From Corynebacterium maris DSM 45190 (lineage in GTDB: Bacteria > Actinomycetota > Actinomycetes > Mycobacteriales > Mycobacteriaceae), in assembly GCF_000442645.1 (NCBI RefSeq), contig NC_021915.1, positions 2,542,001 to 2,606,000 of the forward strand: 64,000 nucleotides of DNA. The letters run 5' to 3'. Positions 43,592 through 52,367 of the stretch are shown here, piece by piece (within the stretch, counting starts at the first letter, position 1; every line of letters starts with the position of its first letter). The notes beneath the pieces were generated by a model. The model was not told where the DNA came from and searched no databases. It saw only the letters and a list, made by a program, of their open reading frames with translations. The position numbers were made by a program, and so were the translations under genes.

Positions 43592-45277
43592 CTAGCCCGT
43601 GCAGCGGACGATGGGCTGCGGGTCATAGACGGTGGTCTCGGTGTTGCGGAAGACCTCGTTGCCGGCCTTGTCGCGGACGATGCGGGTGTCCGAGGTGGTG
43701 AAGCCCGGGTTGCCACTGGAAGGGATGCACTCGCTGCCGGAGACGCTCATCTCGCGCGGCTGGGTGGCCGCCCAGCGGCCGCCGTTGACGGATTCCACGT
43801 TGTACTGGTCCACGCCCATGATGCGGACGGTCAACGAGCCGCCGCCGACGGTGGCCTCGATGCGCACCGGCACGTCGGTCTGGTTGCGGAAGGCCAGGTC
43901 GATGGCGCCTTCGTAGACGGTGGCCTCACGCCCGGCCGGGTAGCGGGAGATGTAGTAGCTGTGCGGGGTGTGCGTGACGTCCTCGAGGCCGGCGAAGTAG
44001 TAGGCGTTGTACAAGGTGGTGGCGAATTGGCTGATGCCGCCGCCGACGGCGGTGCCGGCACGGCCGTCTTCGATGATGCCGCCTTCGACGTAGCCCTGGG
44101 CCGTGCCGCGGGGGCCGGTGAACTCGTTGAGGGAGAAGACTTCACCGGGGGCGACGATGGCGCCGGAGACGTCGCCGACGATCACGGCGATGTTCTGCCC
44201 GGAGGTCGTCGAGTAGCCGGAGGTGGTGAATTCGCCCATGACCTGGTTGAATTCGGCGTTTTGCGCCATCTCGGTGGTGAATCCCGCGGGGTCGTCCTCG
44301 TAGAGGGCGTCCCACTCGCGGGGCTCGTCGCCGAGGACGCGTTCGACGAAGCCGTCCATGGTGGTCTCCCAGTCGACGGCACGACCGTCCTGGTGCGGGG
44401 TGATCGAGCCGTCGGAGAGGATCTGGGCGTTGATCGACTCGGTCTCGGTGACGGCCAGCTGTTCGTCGAGGATCGCGGTGGCCGCCTCGACGTCGACGTC
44501 GGGGAGGATGGCGCCGTCTTCATTGCGGAAGGCGACGAATTCACCGATGCGGGCGGGCTCGATGACGCCGTCGACGTCATCGTCGCCGCTGAGCACGAGC
44601 GGGCCGGAGACGGCTTCGGCGGCCACACCATTGGCGACGTCGTCGACGACGTCCTGATTAATGGCCGGCTCCAGCGGCAGGGCCTCGACCTCGACGCCGG
44701 CGGGGTCGAGCCAGCCGTCGGTGACCTCGCCTTGTAATTCGGCGCGGTCGACTTCCTGGCCGACGACGGGGTCGGTGACGCGCACCTCGCCGTCCTCAAT
44801 CCCCACGGCGCCGTCGGCCGGGGCGACGAACAGCTCCCCGGCGACGCGGTCCAGTTGCGGGTTCAGCGCGGCCTCGTCGGTCTGGGAGACGACGTCGACT
44901 TCCCGGGTGGTGAACAACCCCGCGATACGCACCAGCGGGTTCGCCGAGGATTCACCGGCGGCGGCGACGGTGGCGTCCCAGTCGATGCCCAGGCCGGACT
45001 CCGCCGGGATGAGCTGGCTGGTCAGCTCCCCGGCGGCGACGGTGACGGGGTCGGTTTCCACGCCGCCGAGTTCTGCCTGCAGAGTCTGGCTGGCCTCCGC
45101 CTTGTCCATGCCGCCGATCTCCACGCCGCCGACGGCGGTGCCGCGCGGCACCTTGTCCTTGTTGGCGAAGTAGTCGACGCCGTAGGCCACGACGGCGATG
45201 AGGATTAAGCCGACGACAACGCCGAGGGCGACTTTCCAGCCCCGGCCGTTACTACGCTTGCTCGTTGATCCGCTCAC
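43592..45277 (-). CDS. VanW-family cell-envelope protein
   Basis: A 561-residue protein with an N-terminal membrane anchor (WKVALGVVVGLILIAVVAYGV, ~14-34). Two putative peptidoglycan-binding-like repeats lie at ~45-270. The C-terminal VanW domain (~340-500) has ATTLYNAYYFAGL and HSYYISRYPAGREATVYEG, which is its hallmark. The function of VanW proteins is unknown but linked to glycopeptide resistance clusters and the cell wall. GTG 45277 lies 7 nt after TACCCT (complement of 45285-45290): a leaderless start. Confidence 0.85.
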   Translation of the reverse strand: MSGSTSKRSNGRGWKVALGVVVGLILIAVVAYGVDYFANKDKVPRGTAVGGVEIGGMDKAEASQTLQAELGGVETDPVTVAAGELTSQLIPAESGLGIDWDATVAAAGESSANPLVRIAGLFTTREVDVVSQTDEAALNPQLDRVAGELFVAPADGAVGIEDGEVRVTDPVVGQEVDRAELQGEVTDGWLDPAGVEVEALPLEPAINQDVVDDVANGVAAEAVSGPLVLSGDDDVDGVIEPARIGEFVAFRNEDGAILPDVDVEAATAILDEQLAVTETESINAQILSDGSITPHQDGRAVDWETTMDGFVERVLGDEPREWDALYEDDPAGFTTEMAQNAEFNQVMGEFTTSGYSTTSGQNIAVIVGDVSGAIVAPGEVFSLNEFTGPRGTAQGYVEGGIIEDGRAGTAVGGGISQFATTLYNAYYFAGLEDVTHTPHSYYISRYPAGREATVYEGAIDLAFRNQTDVPVRIEATVGGGSLTVRIMGVDQYNVESVNGGRWAATQPREMSVSGSECIPSSGNPGFTTSDTRIVRDKAGNEVFRNTETTVYDPQPIVRCTG

Positions 45278-45326
45278 GACGTCCAGGGTAGTTGCAGCGA
45301 ACGGAAAGCTCCTAGTTCTGCCGCGC

Positions 45327-46529
45327 TCACAACCCCGCGTAGACCAGTTGGAGTTGGACCCGCTGCGCCGCGGCGTCCACGGCCTCCGGGGAGATCTCTC
45401 CCTGGGTTAAGGCGTGCTGGACGGCGTCGACGGCCGGGCCGATCTCCGCGCCAGAGGACCACAGCGCCTGATCCGCGCCGGCGGCCAGCGCACGCGCCAC
45501 GGCCTCGGGCAGGCTCATCGCGTCGGTGATCGCCCGCATGCCGGACAGGTCATCGGTGTAGGTCAAACCGTGAAACGGCTGACCACCGGGGTAATCCCCT
45601 TCGCGCAGCACCCGGTAGACCTCCGGATTCAACGAGGCGGGGACGTGCTCGCCGAGGCCGGGCACGATCATGTGCCCGACCATGACGGCGGCGGGGCGCT
45701 GCTTAAGGGCGACGGCCCAGGCGGCCGCGTCGTGGGCGGCGACCTCCGGCCAGGGCGGGGTGACGGCGGCGACGTGGTGGGTGTCACCGCTGGCACGCCC
45801 GTGGCCTGGGAAGTGCTTGTACACCGGGGCCACCCCGGCCCGGTTCAGTCCGCGGGCGAAGGCGGCGCCGTAGTCGCCGGCGACCCACGGGTCGGCGCTG
45901 AAGGCCCGGTCCCCGACCACCTCGAGGCCGGCGGCATGGATGTCGAGCACCGGGGCGTAGTCGACGGTGATCCCGTGGGCGCGCAGGGTGCGCCCCAGCC
46001 CGTGGGCGGCCTCCTCGACCTGCTGCGGGCTCATCGTCGCGGCCAGCTCCCGGGGCGAGGGGTGGTCGCCGAGGACCTCGGAGTGGCGCTGCACGCGCCC
46101 GCCCTCGAAGTCGATGGAGACGGAAAACGGCCGACCGACGGCCTCCCGTAGGGCGGCGACGTCGCGCCCGGGTTCGTGCAACAGGCGCGAATCCGCCCAG
46201 CTGGGGATGAAGATGCCGCCGACTCCTTGGCGCAGTTTGGCCAGGGCGTCGTCGTAGTCGGTCACGCCGACGACCATGAGGGAGGCGATGGTGGCGCGCT
46301 CGTCGTCCGGGACGCGCTGCGCGGCGATCTCCTCGGGCGTCGGTTCTGGCGCCGGCGTCGGCGTCGGGGTTGGCCGGGGGCTCGTCGACGTCGTGGTGGA
46401 CGTCGTCACGCTGGTGTCCGTCGCGACGGGCGACGGCGCCTCTTCTGCCGGGGCGCAGGCGGCGACGAGCAGCGCGAGGGCCGCCCCCAGGGCACCCAGC
46501 GCCCGCGGGCGGCGTCGATCAATGGTCAC
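45327..46529 (-). CDS. Beta-N-acetylhexosaminidase-like lipoprotein (GH3, LpqI/NagZ)
   Basis: A 400-residue lipoprotein: signal peptide with lipobox LLVAAC (Cys25), then a Ser/Thr/Pro-rich linker (~30-65) and a GH3 domain. Active-site motif VAPVYKHFPGHGRASGDTHH is that of NagZ-type hexosaminidases, which use a His-Asp dyad. The mycobacterial homologue LpqI takes part in cell-wall recycling. GTG 46529 was preferred because AAGGGGGAG is ~6 nt ahead; the longer frame to 46577 would bury the signal peptide. Neighbour of aftD as in M. tuberculosis (Rv0237). Confidence 0.87.
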   Translation of the reverse strand: MTIDRRRPRALGALGAALALLVAACAPAEEAPSPVATDTSVTTSTTTSTSPRPTPTPTPAPEPTPEEIAAQRVPDDERATIASLMVVGVTDYDDALAKLRQGVGGIFIPSWADSRLLHEPGRDVAALREAVGRPFSVSIDFEGGRVQRHSEVLGDHPSPRELAATMSPQQVEEAAHGLGRTLRAHGITVDYAPVLDIHAAGLEVVGDRAFSADPWVAGDYGAAFARGLNRAGVAPVYKHFPGHGRASGDTHHVAAVTPPWPEVAAHDAAAWAVALKQRPAAVMVGHMIVPGLGEHVPASLNPEVYRVLREGDYPGGQPFHGLTYTDDLSGMRAITDAMSLPEAVARALAAGADQALWSSGAEIGPAVDAVQHALTQGEISPEAVDAAAQRVQLQLVYAGL

Positions 46530-46615
46530 AAGCGCTCCCCCTTCGTCATGCGCTCCAGTATTGCGCGTCTCGTCCATGATTCCAGTATCCGCCCCGCACT
46601 GGTAGATTTATCCGC

Positions 46616-46810
46616 ATGGCTTTCGAATCCGATTCCCTCAACCGTCGCACGCTGGGCCCCGTCGTGGCCAGCGCCGTCGTCGGCGTGGCGCTCGGTGTCG
46701 TCGGCGTGCTCGGGGTGGCCTCCTTCTCGGGCGGCGCCATTCCGCAATCCAACGCGGTGCCCGCCGAACAGGCGCTTTTGGGCGATCCCGAGTACGGCTC
46801 CCGCGAGTAA
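46616..46810 (+). CDS. DUF2613 small membrane protein
   Basis: A 64-residue protein with one membrane helix (LGPVVASAVVGVALGVVGVLG, ~13-33) and a short extracytoplasmic tail (PAEQALLGDPEYGSRE). Matches the tiny protein encoded just ahead of aftD in mycobacteria and corynebacteria (Rv0236A/DUF2613). TAGATT at 46603-46608 ends 7 nt before ATG 46616: leaderless. Its close coupling to aftD, 10 bp away, suggests a role with the arabinosyltransferase, which is inference. Confidence 0.85.
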   Translation: MAFESDSLNRRTLGPVVASAVVGVALGVVGVLGVASFSGGAIPQSNAVPAEQALLGDPEYGSRE

Positions 46811-46820
46811 CCCCGTGCGG

Positions 46821-49800
46821 ATGCGCCCGCGCGCCCTGACGCACGTGATCGGCTGGCTGGTGCTGGCCGTGGTCATGTTCGCGCAGTCGCCGGGGCGTGT
46901 CGCCGCCGACACCAAGCTCGACCTCGTCGCCGACCCCGTCGGCTTTTTGTCGCGCGCCGCCAGCGCGTGGACCGACGACTTCACGCTCGGCCAACTCCAA
47001 AACCAAGCCTACGGGTATTTCTTCCCGCAGGGCCTGTTTTTCGTGCTCGCGGACCCGCTGCCCGATTGGGTGGCGCAGCGGCTGTGGTGGACGGTGGTCG
47101 CCGGCGTCGGGTTCTCCGGCTTTCTGGTGCTCACTGACCGGCTGCGGGTCGGCTCCCCGGTCTTCCGGGTGATGGCGGCCGCGCTGTATGCGCTGTCGCC
47201 GCGCACCCTGAGCACGTTGACGGCGATCTCCTCGGAGACCTGGCCCGTCATGCTGGCCCCCTGGGTCCTCGCCGCCTTCCTCACCGCGCGGTTGAGCTGG
47301 CGCTGCGTGGCCGCCGCCCTGATCCCTGTGGCGCTGATGGGTGCGGTCAACGCCACCGCCACGCTGGCCGCCTGCCTGCCCGCGGGCGTGGCGCTGGCCT
47401 GGCGGCTGATCGCGTGCCCGGGGGAGAACTCCCGGCGCGGCGTCGCCGGGTTCGCCGTGGCGTGGCTGGTCGGATGCGCGGTGGTCAGTTCGTGGTGGAT
47501 CGGGCCGCTATTGGTGTTGGGGCGGTATTCGCCGCCGTTCACGGATTTCATCGAGTCGTCTTTCGTGACCACCCGGTGGCTGAATCTGGCGGAGATTTTA
47601 CGGGGGACGACGAGTTGGTCGCCGTTCGCGGACTCCGAGCGCGTCGCGGGCGTGATGTTGGTGACGTGGCCGGTGTTTGTGCTGGTGACGATGGCCGTGG
47701 CGGTCGTGGGATTGGTGGGCCTGGCGCGGACCGCGCCGGCGCACCGGGTACCGGCGCGGGGGTTGTGGATCACGATGTTGGCGGTGGGGGTGGCCGTGTT
47801 GGGGGCGGCGCACGGGCCGTTCGGGCAGGTGTGGCTGGAGTTTCTCGACGGGCTCGGCGCGCCGCTGCGTAACGTGCACAAGTTTGATCCGTTGGTGCGC
47901 CTGCCGTTGTTGGTGGGGCTCGCCGGGATGGGGTCGGCGTTGTCGTTTCCGCGGGGGCGGGCGCAGTGGTTGGCGCCGGGGCGTCGGCATGCGGCGGCGG
48001 GGTTGGTCGTGGTGGTGGCCTGCGCTGCGGTGGCGCCGGCGTGGTCGGGGCGCCTGTTGCCGCGCGGGACGTGGGAGGAGGTGCCCGACTATTGGGTGGC
48101 GGCGACGGATTTTCTCAACGAGCGGGCGGCGGGCACGCGCACGCTGATCACCCCGGAGGCGTCTTTCGCGCGGCAGGAGTGGGGGTGGACGCGCGATGAG
48201 CCGGCGCAGCCGTTGCTTCAGGTGCCGTGGGCGGTCCGGGATGCGATTCCGTTGGTGGATCCGGAGGCGATCCGGGGGCTCGACGGGGTGATGGCGGCGT
48301 TGCACGAGGACCCGGCGGCGGGCGCGCGAGCGTTGCGCAGCCTGGGGGTCGGCGCGGTGCTGGTGCGCCACGACTTGGACGAGGGCGTGGGCGGCGAACC
48401 GGTCGACGCCGGGGCGATCGCCGACGCCGCCGACACCCGCGTGCACGCTTTCGGCGACGGGGAGATCGAGGTGGTGTTGCTTGACGACGCCGCGGGCATG
48501 GCCGTCACGGAGCAGGATCCGGTGGCGGTGGCCGGCGGCGGGGAATCGCTCGCGCTGCTGGACATGCTCTATGGGCCCGGTCCGCGCGAGCTGGTCGATT
48601 CCGGCGCGGAGGTAGTCACCGACACCCCGATGCTGGTGGCCCGCAACTACGGCACCCTGGATTCTGCGGTCTCCGCGCCGCTGGCCACGCCCGCCGAAGG
48701 CGCGGACGTGCGCAACCGCGTCCTCGACTACCCGTCGGCCGGCCCGTTGACCCGGGTGGACGAGCACGGCGGGCGGGTCGCCGCGTCGAGTTCGGCGGCC
48801 GACGCCACCAGCTTCGGCGGGGCGGACCCGGCGCGTTCGATCACGGCGGCGGTCGACGGCGACGAACGCACCGCGTGGTGGCCGACGCCCGGTCCGGCGG
48901 AGGGCGAGTGGATCGAGCTGCGCGGGGATTTCCCGGCGCAGGCGAATCTGCGGGTCACCGCCACGGAGGACACCACGGTGGTCGTCTCCACCGGCCCGCT
49001 GGACTCGGACGCACCCCGGGTCGAGGTCCCCCTGGCCGCGGACGAGGAGACCGAGGTCGTCGTGCCGGGCCCGGCGACGGACACGGTGCGGGTCACGCTC
49101 GTGGGACCTGCGCCCGTGGGCGTCGCGGAACTCGCCGTCGAAGACCACCCCGTGGAGCGGGCGGTCACCGTGCCGGACACCTCCCCCGAGGTGCGGCAAT
49201 TCCTCTTCCAGCGCATCGTCGTGGACACCGGGGTGATCATCCGCGACTTCACCGTCCCGCGCGAGATGGCCGTCGAGGTCGGCCTCGGCGACGGCGACGA
49301 CGAGGTGCTCATCGACGGCGTCGCGCATCCCGCCGGTACCGAGCTCACCCTGGAGCCCGGTGAGCATCGCCTGCGCACCGACGCCCGCTGGGTCACCCTG
49401 ACCGAACCCGGCTTTAACCCCAGCCCCGCGTTCACCGACACCGGCACCCAGATCCAGCCCGCCGACTCGCAGCGCCTGCTGCTGACCGCCCGCTCCGCGA
49501 ACCCCGGACTAGAGGCCGAGCTCGACGGGGTCGCGCTGCAGCCGCGCCGGGTGGACGCGGGCATGCAGGCTTTTGTGATTCCGGCCGGCCTCGGCGGACA
49601 GGTCACCTTCTCCTTCGCGGGCGACCCGGCCTACCGGGCGGCGTTGCTCGGCGGCGGGATCGCGGCAGCGGCGCTGACGCTGCTGTGCACGGTGTTTTTG
49701 GTGGTGACCCGCGGGCGTCGTCACGCGGCCGCAACCCTGGTGGAGCGCCCCGGCTCCGGGTGGGGCCTGCTCGTGGCCGTGGTCGTGGCGCTGACCGTCG

Positions 49801-50075
49801 CGGTCGGCTGGGCGGGCCTGGCCGCCGTGCTCGTCGCCGCGGCAATCCGCCGCTTCACGGTCATCCCGGCGCCGCTGCTGACCGGTGCGGCCGGGGCGAT
49901 CGCCGGCGCCTGGCTGGCACGTGCCCCCTGGCCCGACGCCGCTTACGCCGGGGACGAACTCGCGCTGGCAGCCGTCTGCGCGCTCACGGTGTCGTGCCTG
50001 GTCGTCGACGTCGACGACCCGCGCGCCCCCAGCGCACGCACGAAGCGCCGGGCCGGCTCCTCGACGAAGACATAA
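46821..50075 (+). CDS. aftD: Alpha-(1->3)-arabinofuranosyltransferase AftD
   Basis: A 1084-residue GT-C membrane glycosyltransferase that adds arabinofuranose from decaprenyl-phospho-arabinose to arabinogalactan/lipoarabinomannan. Residues ~1-420 hold about ten membrane helices, with the GT-C acidic motif in the first loop (AADTKLDLVADP) and FGQVWLEFLDGLGAPLRNVHKF at the family's characteristic site. A large extracytoplasmic part (~430-945) includes a discoidin-like carbohydrate-binding region (SITAAVDGDERTAWWPTP), and four C-terminal helices end it. ATG 46821 is used; GTG 46815 is possible. The 3' end overlaps the opposite acyltransferase gene by 133 bp. Confidence 0.9.
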   Translation: MRPRALTHVIGWLVLAVVMFAQSPGRVAADTKLDLVADPVGFLSRAASAWTDDFTLGQLQNQAYGYFFPQGLFFVLADPLPDWVAQRLWWTVVAGVGFSGFLVLTDRLRVGSPVFRVMAAALYALSPRTLSTLTAISSETWPVMLAPWVLAAFLTARLSWRCVAAALIPVALMGAVNATATLAACLPAGVALAWRLIACPGENSRRGVAGFAVAWLVGCAVVSSWWIGPLLVLGRYSPPFTDFIESSFVTTRWLNLAEILRGTTSWSPFADSERVAGVMLVTWPVFVLVTMAVAVVGLVGLARTAPAHRVPARGLWITMLAVGVAVLGAAHGPFGQVWLEFLDGLGAPLRNVHKFDPLVRLPLLVGLAGMGSALSFPRGRAQWLAPGRRHAAAGLVVVVACAAVAPAWSGRLLPRGTWEEVPDYWVAATDFLNERAAGTRTLITPEASFARQEWGWTRDEPAQPLLQVPWAVRDAIPLVDPEAIRGLDGVMAALHEDPAAGARALRSLGVGAVLVRHDLDEGVGGEPVDAGAIADAADTRVHAFGDGEIEVVLLDDAAGMAVTEQDPVAVAGGGESLALLDMLYGPGPRELVDSGAEVVTDTPMLVARNYGTLDSAVSAPLATPAEGADVRNRVLDYPSAGPLTRVDEHGGRVAASSSAADATSFGGADPARSITAAVDGDERTAWWPTPGPAEGEWIELRGDFPAQANLRVTATEDTTVVVSTGPLDSDAPRVEVPLAADEETEVVVPGPATDTVRVTLVGPAPVGVAELAVEDHPVERAVTVPDTSPEVRQFLFQRIVVDTGVIIRDFTVPREMAVEVGLGDGDDEVLIDGVAHPAGTELTLEPGEHRLRTDARWVTLTEPGFNPSPAFTDTGTQIQPADSQRLLLTARSANPGLEAELDGVALQPRRVDAGMQAFVIPAGLGGQVTFSFAGDPAYRAALLGGGIAAAALTLLCTVFLVVTRGRRHAAATLVERPGSGWGLLVAVVVALTVAVGWAGLAAVLVAAAIRRFTVIPAPLLTGAAGAIAGAWLARAPWPDAAYAGDELALAAVCALTVSCLVVDVDDPRAPSARTKRRAGSSTKT

Positions 50076-51169
50076 CTCGCCGCGGAGACCACCACCGTGA
50101 TCGCCGCGGTGAGCACGAAGACCGGCAGGAAATCCTGCCCGCCCTGGAAGTAATCGATCCCGCTCAACGGGAACACCACCGCCATGACCGCCAGGTGCCA
50201 CAAAAACACCGAATACGAGATCCGCCCCAGCCACGTCATCACAGGCGACGCCAACCACCCGTTCGCCGGGGCCAGCGCGTAGGGCACCACCAACGCCGCG
50301 GCGAACACCGTGCCCGCCAGAATGCGCAGCACGAACTCCCCCGGCGACGGGTGCGTCAGCCCCAGCGGGCCGAAAAACTCCTGGCCGGCAACCCAGGCCG
50401 TGGCCAGGGCCAGCGCCCACCACAGCCAACGGATACGCAGCACCCGCCGCACCCGCGGGCCGACCCGCCCCTCGCATTCGGCGGCGAGGATCCCCACCGC
50501 GAACCAGCACGCATAGGCCGGCGGCCAGATCTGCCGGTTGGCCACCCCCTCGGCCGGGGTGGCCTCCACGAACGGCAGAAACGCCCACCCCAGGCTGAGT
50601 GCCGCCACCAGCACCGTCAACACGATACGCCCGGTGCGCCGCGCCGGGGCCAGCAGCACCAACACCGGGAGTGCCACGTAGAAGGCCATTTCCACGCACA
50701 GCGACCACAGGTGCGTCAGCCCGGGGGCGAGCCCGTCGGCGACGTAAATCTGGGCCATGGTCAGATTCGCCAGGATCTGGCCCACGTCCATGCCGGCGGC
50801 GTCGGGAAGCAACAGCACCACCGCCGTCACGCACGCCAGGTAGGCGGGCAGGATGCGACCGAGGCGGTTGCGCCAGTAGCGGGCGACGTCCCCGCCGGTG
50901 CGGATGCGACGCCCGCCCAGCTGGCCCCGCCAGAGCAAAAACGCCGACAGCGCGAAGAACACCGCGACGAAGTAATCGAAACGCGCCAGCACCGACCCCA
51001 CCGGGGTGGCGGGGTCCATGCCGGTCTGGAAGGACACGTGGGTGGCGAGCACCCCGAAGGAGGCCACGGCGCGCAGTCCCTCCAACGACGGGTTGAAGCC
51101 CCTTTTATATGATGGTGACACACTGGCCGTGGCTATTTCGCCCACCTCGCTCACATCTGACTGCCGCAC
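49943..51169 (-). CDS. Membrane acyltransferase (OafA/YrhL type)
   Basis: A 408-residue acyltransferase-3 family protein with about ten membrane helices. FNPSLEGLRAVASFGVLATHV (with the catalytic-type His), RYWRNRLGRILPAYL and the THLWSLCVEMAFYVALPVLV segment are family landmarks. Homologue of the acyltransferase next to aftD in M. tuberculosis (Rv0228). Likely acylates a lipoglycan or glycolipid outside the membrane. GTG 51169 is uncertain: GTG 51154 is an alternative. Its last ~44 codons overlap aftD antisense. Confidence 0.8.
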   Translation of the reverse strand: MRQSDVSEVGEIATASVSPSYKRGFNPSLEGLRAVASFGVLATHVSFQTGMDPATPVGSVLARFDYFVAVFFALSAFLLWRGQLGGRRIRTGGDVARYWRNRLGRILPAYLACVTAVVLLLPDAAGMDVGQILANLTMAQIYVADGLAPGLTHLWSLCVEMAFYVALPVLVLLAPARRTGRIVLTVLVAALSLGWAFLPFVEATPAEGVANRQIWPPAYACWFAVGILAAECEGRVGPRVRRVLRIRWLWWALALATAWVAGQEFFGPLGLTHPSPGEFVLRILAGTVFAAALVVPYALAPANGWLASPVMTWLGRISYSVFLWHLAVMAVVFPLSGIDYFQGGQDFLPVFVLTAAITVVVSAASYVFVEEPARRFVRALGARGSSTSTTRHDTVSAQTAASASSSPA

Positions 51170-51223
51170 GTGCTTGTCTTGGTAGCGAACAGTGTATCCA
51201 GCCCCATCGACGAGGACGCGCGA

Positions 51224-52366
51224 GTGAAGAGATCAACGACCACCCCGAACCGGCGGTGGATGCTGTGGCTGCTCATCGGCGTCGCCGTAGCCCTGGTGGC
51301 GGGGCATGTCGCCCCGCCCCTGCTCATCAACCTGATGAAGCTGCAGGACACGAACGTCTCCTCGACGTATCGCACCGCCCCCGCCGAGGCGCAGCTGCTC
51401 GACGTCGCCGCCTTCCGCGACGGCGCCCCTACCCCCGGCAACGCCGGCCGGGAAGAGTGCGCCGACGGGGACGCCGCCCCGCTGAGCTGTTTCCACGTCA
51501 CCGGCCCCGCCCAGGTGGAGCGCACCACGGCCACGGCCCCGGCCGAGAAATACATCGAGGCCGACGTCACCACCCACATCACCGTCGACGTCGCCGGTCC
51601 GACCGCCCTGGAGATCGAGGACGAGCTGCGGATCAGCCGCGACTCCAACTTCCCCGTCCCCGAGCCCCGCGCCCACACGACGATCACCTCCCCCGCCCTG
51701 CAGATCGACGCCGCCGGGGAACCGGAGGTCCGCGAAGGGTTGCAGTGGTTCTTCCCCTTCACCACCGAACGGCGCTCCTACCTCTACTTTGACGTTCTCG
51801 CCCAGGAGCCCACGCCCATCGACTACGTCGGTGAAACCGAGGTTTCCGGGCTGGAGGCCTGGGAATTCTCCCAGACCCTCGACGGGACGGCCCTGCCGTG
51901 GCCGTCGGAGGAGACTTTCTTCGGCCCCGCCGAGCGCTTCTACACTCCGGCCGAGCGCGCCGACCGCGGCTTCGCCGACGACACCGGCGTGGCCCTGGAC
52001 CCCTACTACGCCGTCGACCGAACCGTCTTCGTCGAACCGGAGACCGGCACAGTGCTGGACGTGCGGGAAACCCTGCACCTCTACTTGGCCACGGACGACG
52101 AGGACGCCGCTGACCTCATCGCCGCCACCGACGGGGCGGCGCACCCGCTGCGCACCCTCCTGCACACCGACGCCGACTGGGACGCCGACACCCGGGAACA
52201 GCAGGCGGACAAGGCCCGACCCGACCTGGCGGTGCTGCGTGGGCTGCAGATCCTGGCGTGGGTGGCCAACGCCGTGGCCCTGGCGTTGATCGCCGCGCTG
52301 GTCGTGCACGTCGTCCGCGTCCGCGGTAACCGGGCCCGCACCCTGACCGCCCCCGCCGAGCTTTAG
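51224..52366 (+). CDS. DUF3068 membrane-anchored envelope protein (Rv0227c-like)
   Basis: A 380-residue protein with two membrane segments, N-terminal (WMLWLLIGVAVALVAGHVAPP, ~12-32) and C-terminal (ILAWVANAVALALIAALVVHV, ~343-363), flanking a large extracytoplasmic domain. This matches DUF3068 and M. tuberculosis Rv0227c; as I recall, a corynebacterial homologue (NCgl2760) is needed for lipomannan maturation. GTG 51224 follows GAGGA by ~7 nt. The next gene starts 1 bp after its stop. Confidence 0.8.
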   Translation: MKRSTTTPNRRWMLWLLIGVAVALVAGHVAPPLLINLMKLQDTNVSSTYRTAPAEAQLLDVAAFRDGAPTPGNAGREECADGDAAPLSCFHVTGPAQVERTTATAPAEKYIEADVTTHITVDVAGPTALEIEDELRISRDSNFPVPEPRAHTTITSPALQIDAAGEPEVREGLQWFFPFTTERRSYLYFDVLAQEPTPIDYVGETEVSGLEAWEFSQTLDGTALPWPSEETFFGPAERFYTPAERADRGFADDTGVALDPYYAVDRTVFVEPETGTVLDVRETLHLYLATDDEDAADLIAATDGAAHPLRTLLHTDADWDADTREQQADKARPDLAVLRGLQILAWVANAVALALIAALVVHVVRVRGNRARTLTAPAEL

Positions 52367-52367
52367 A

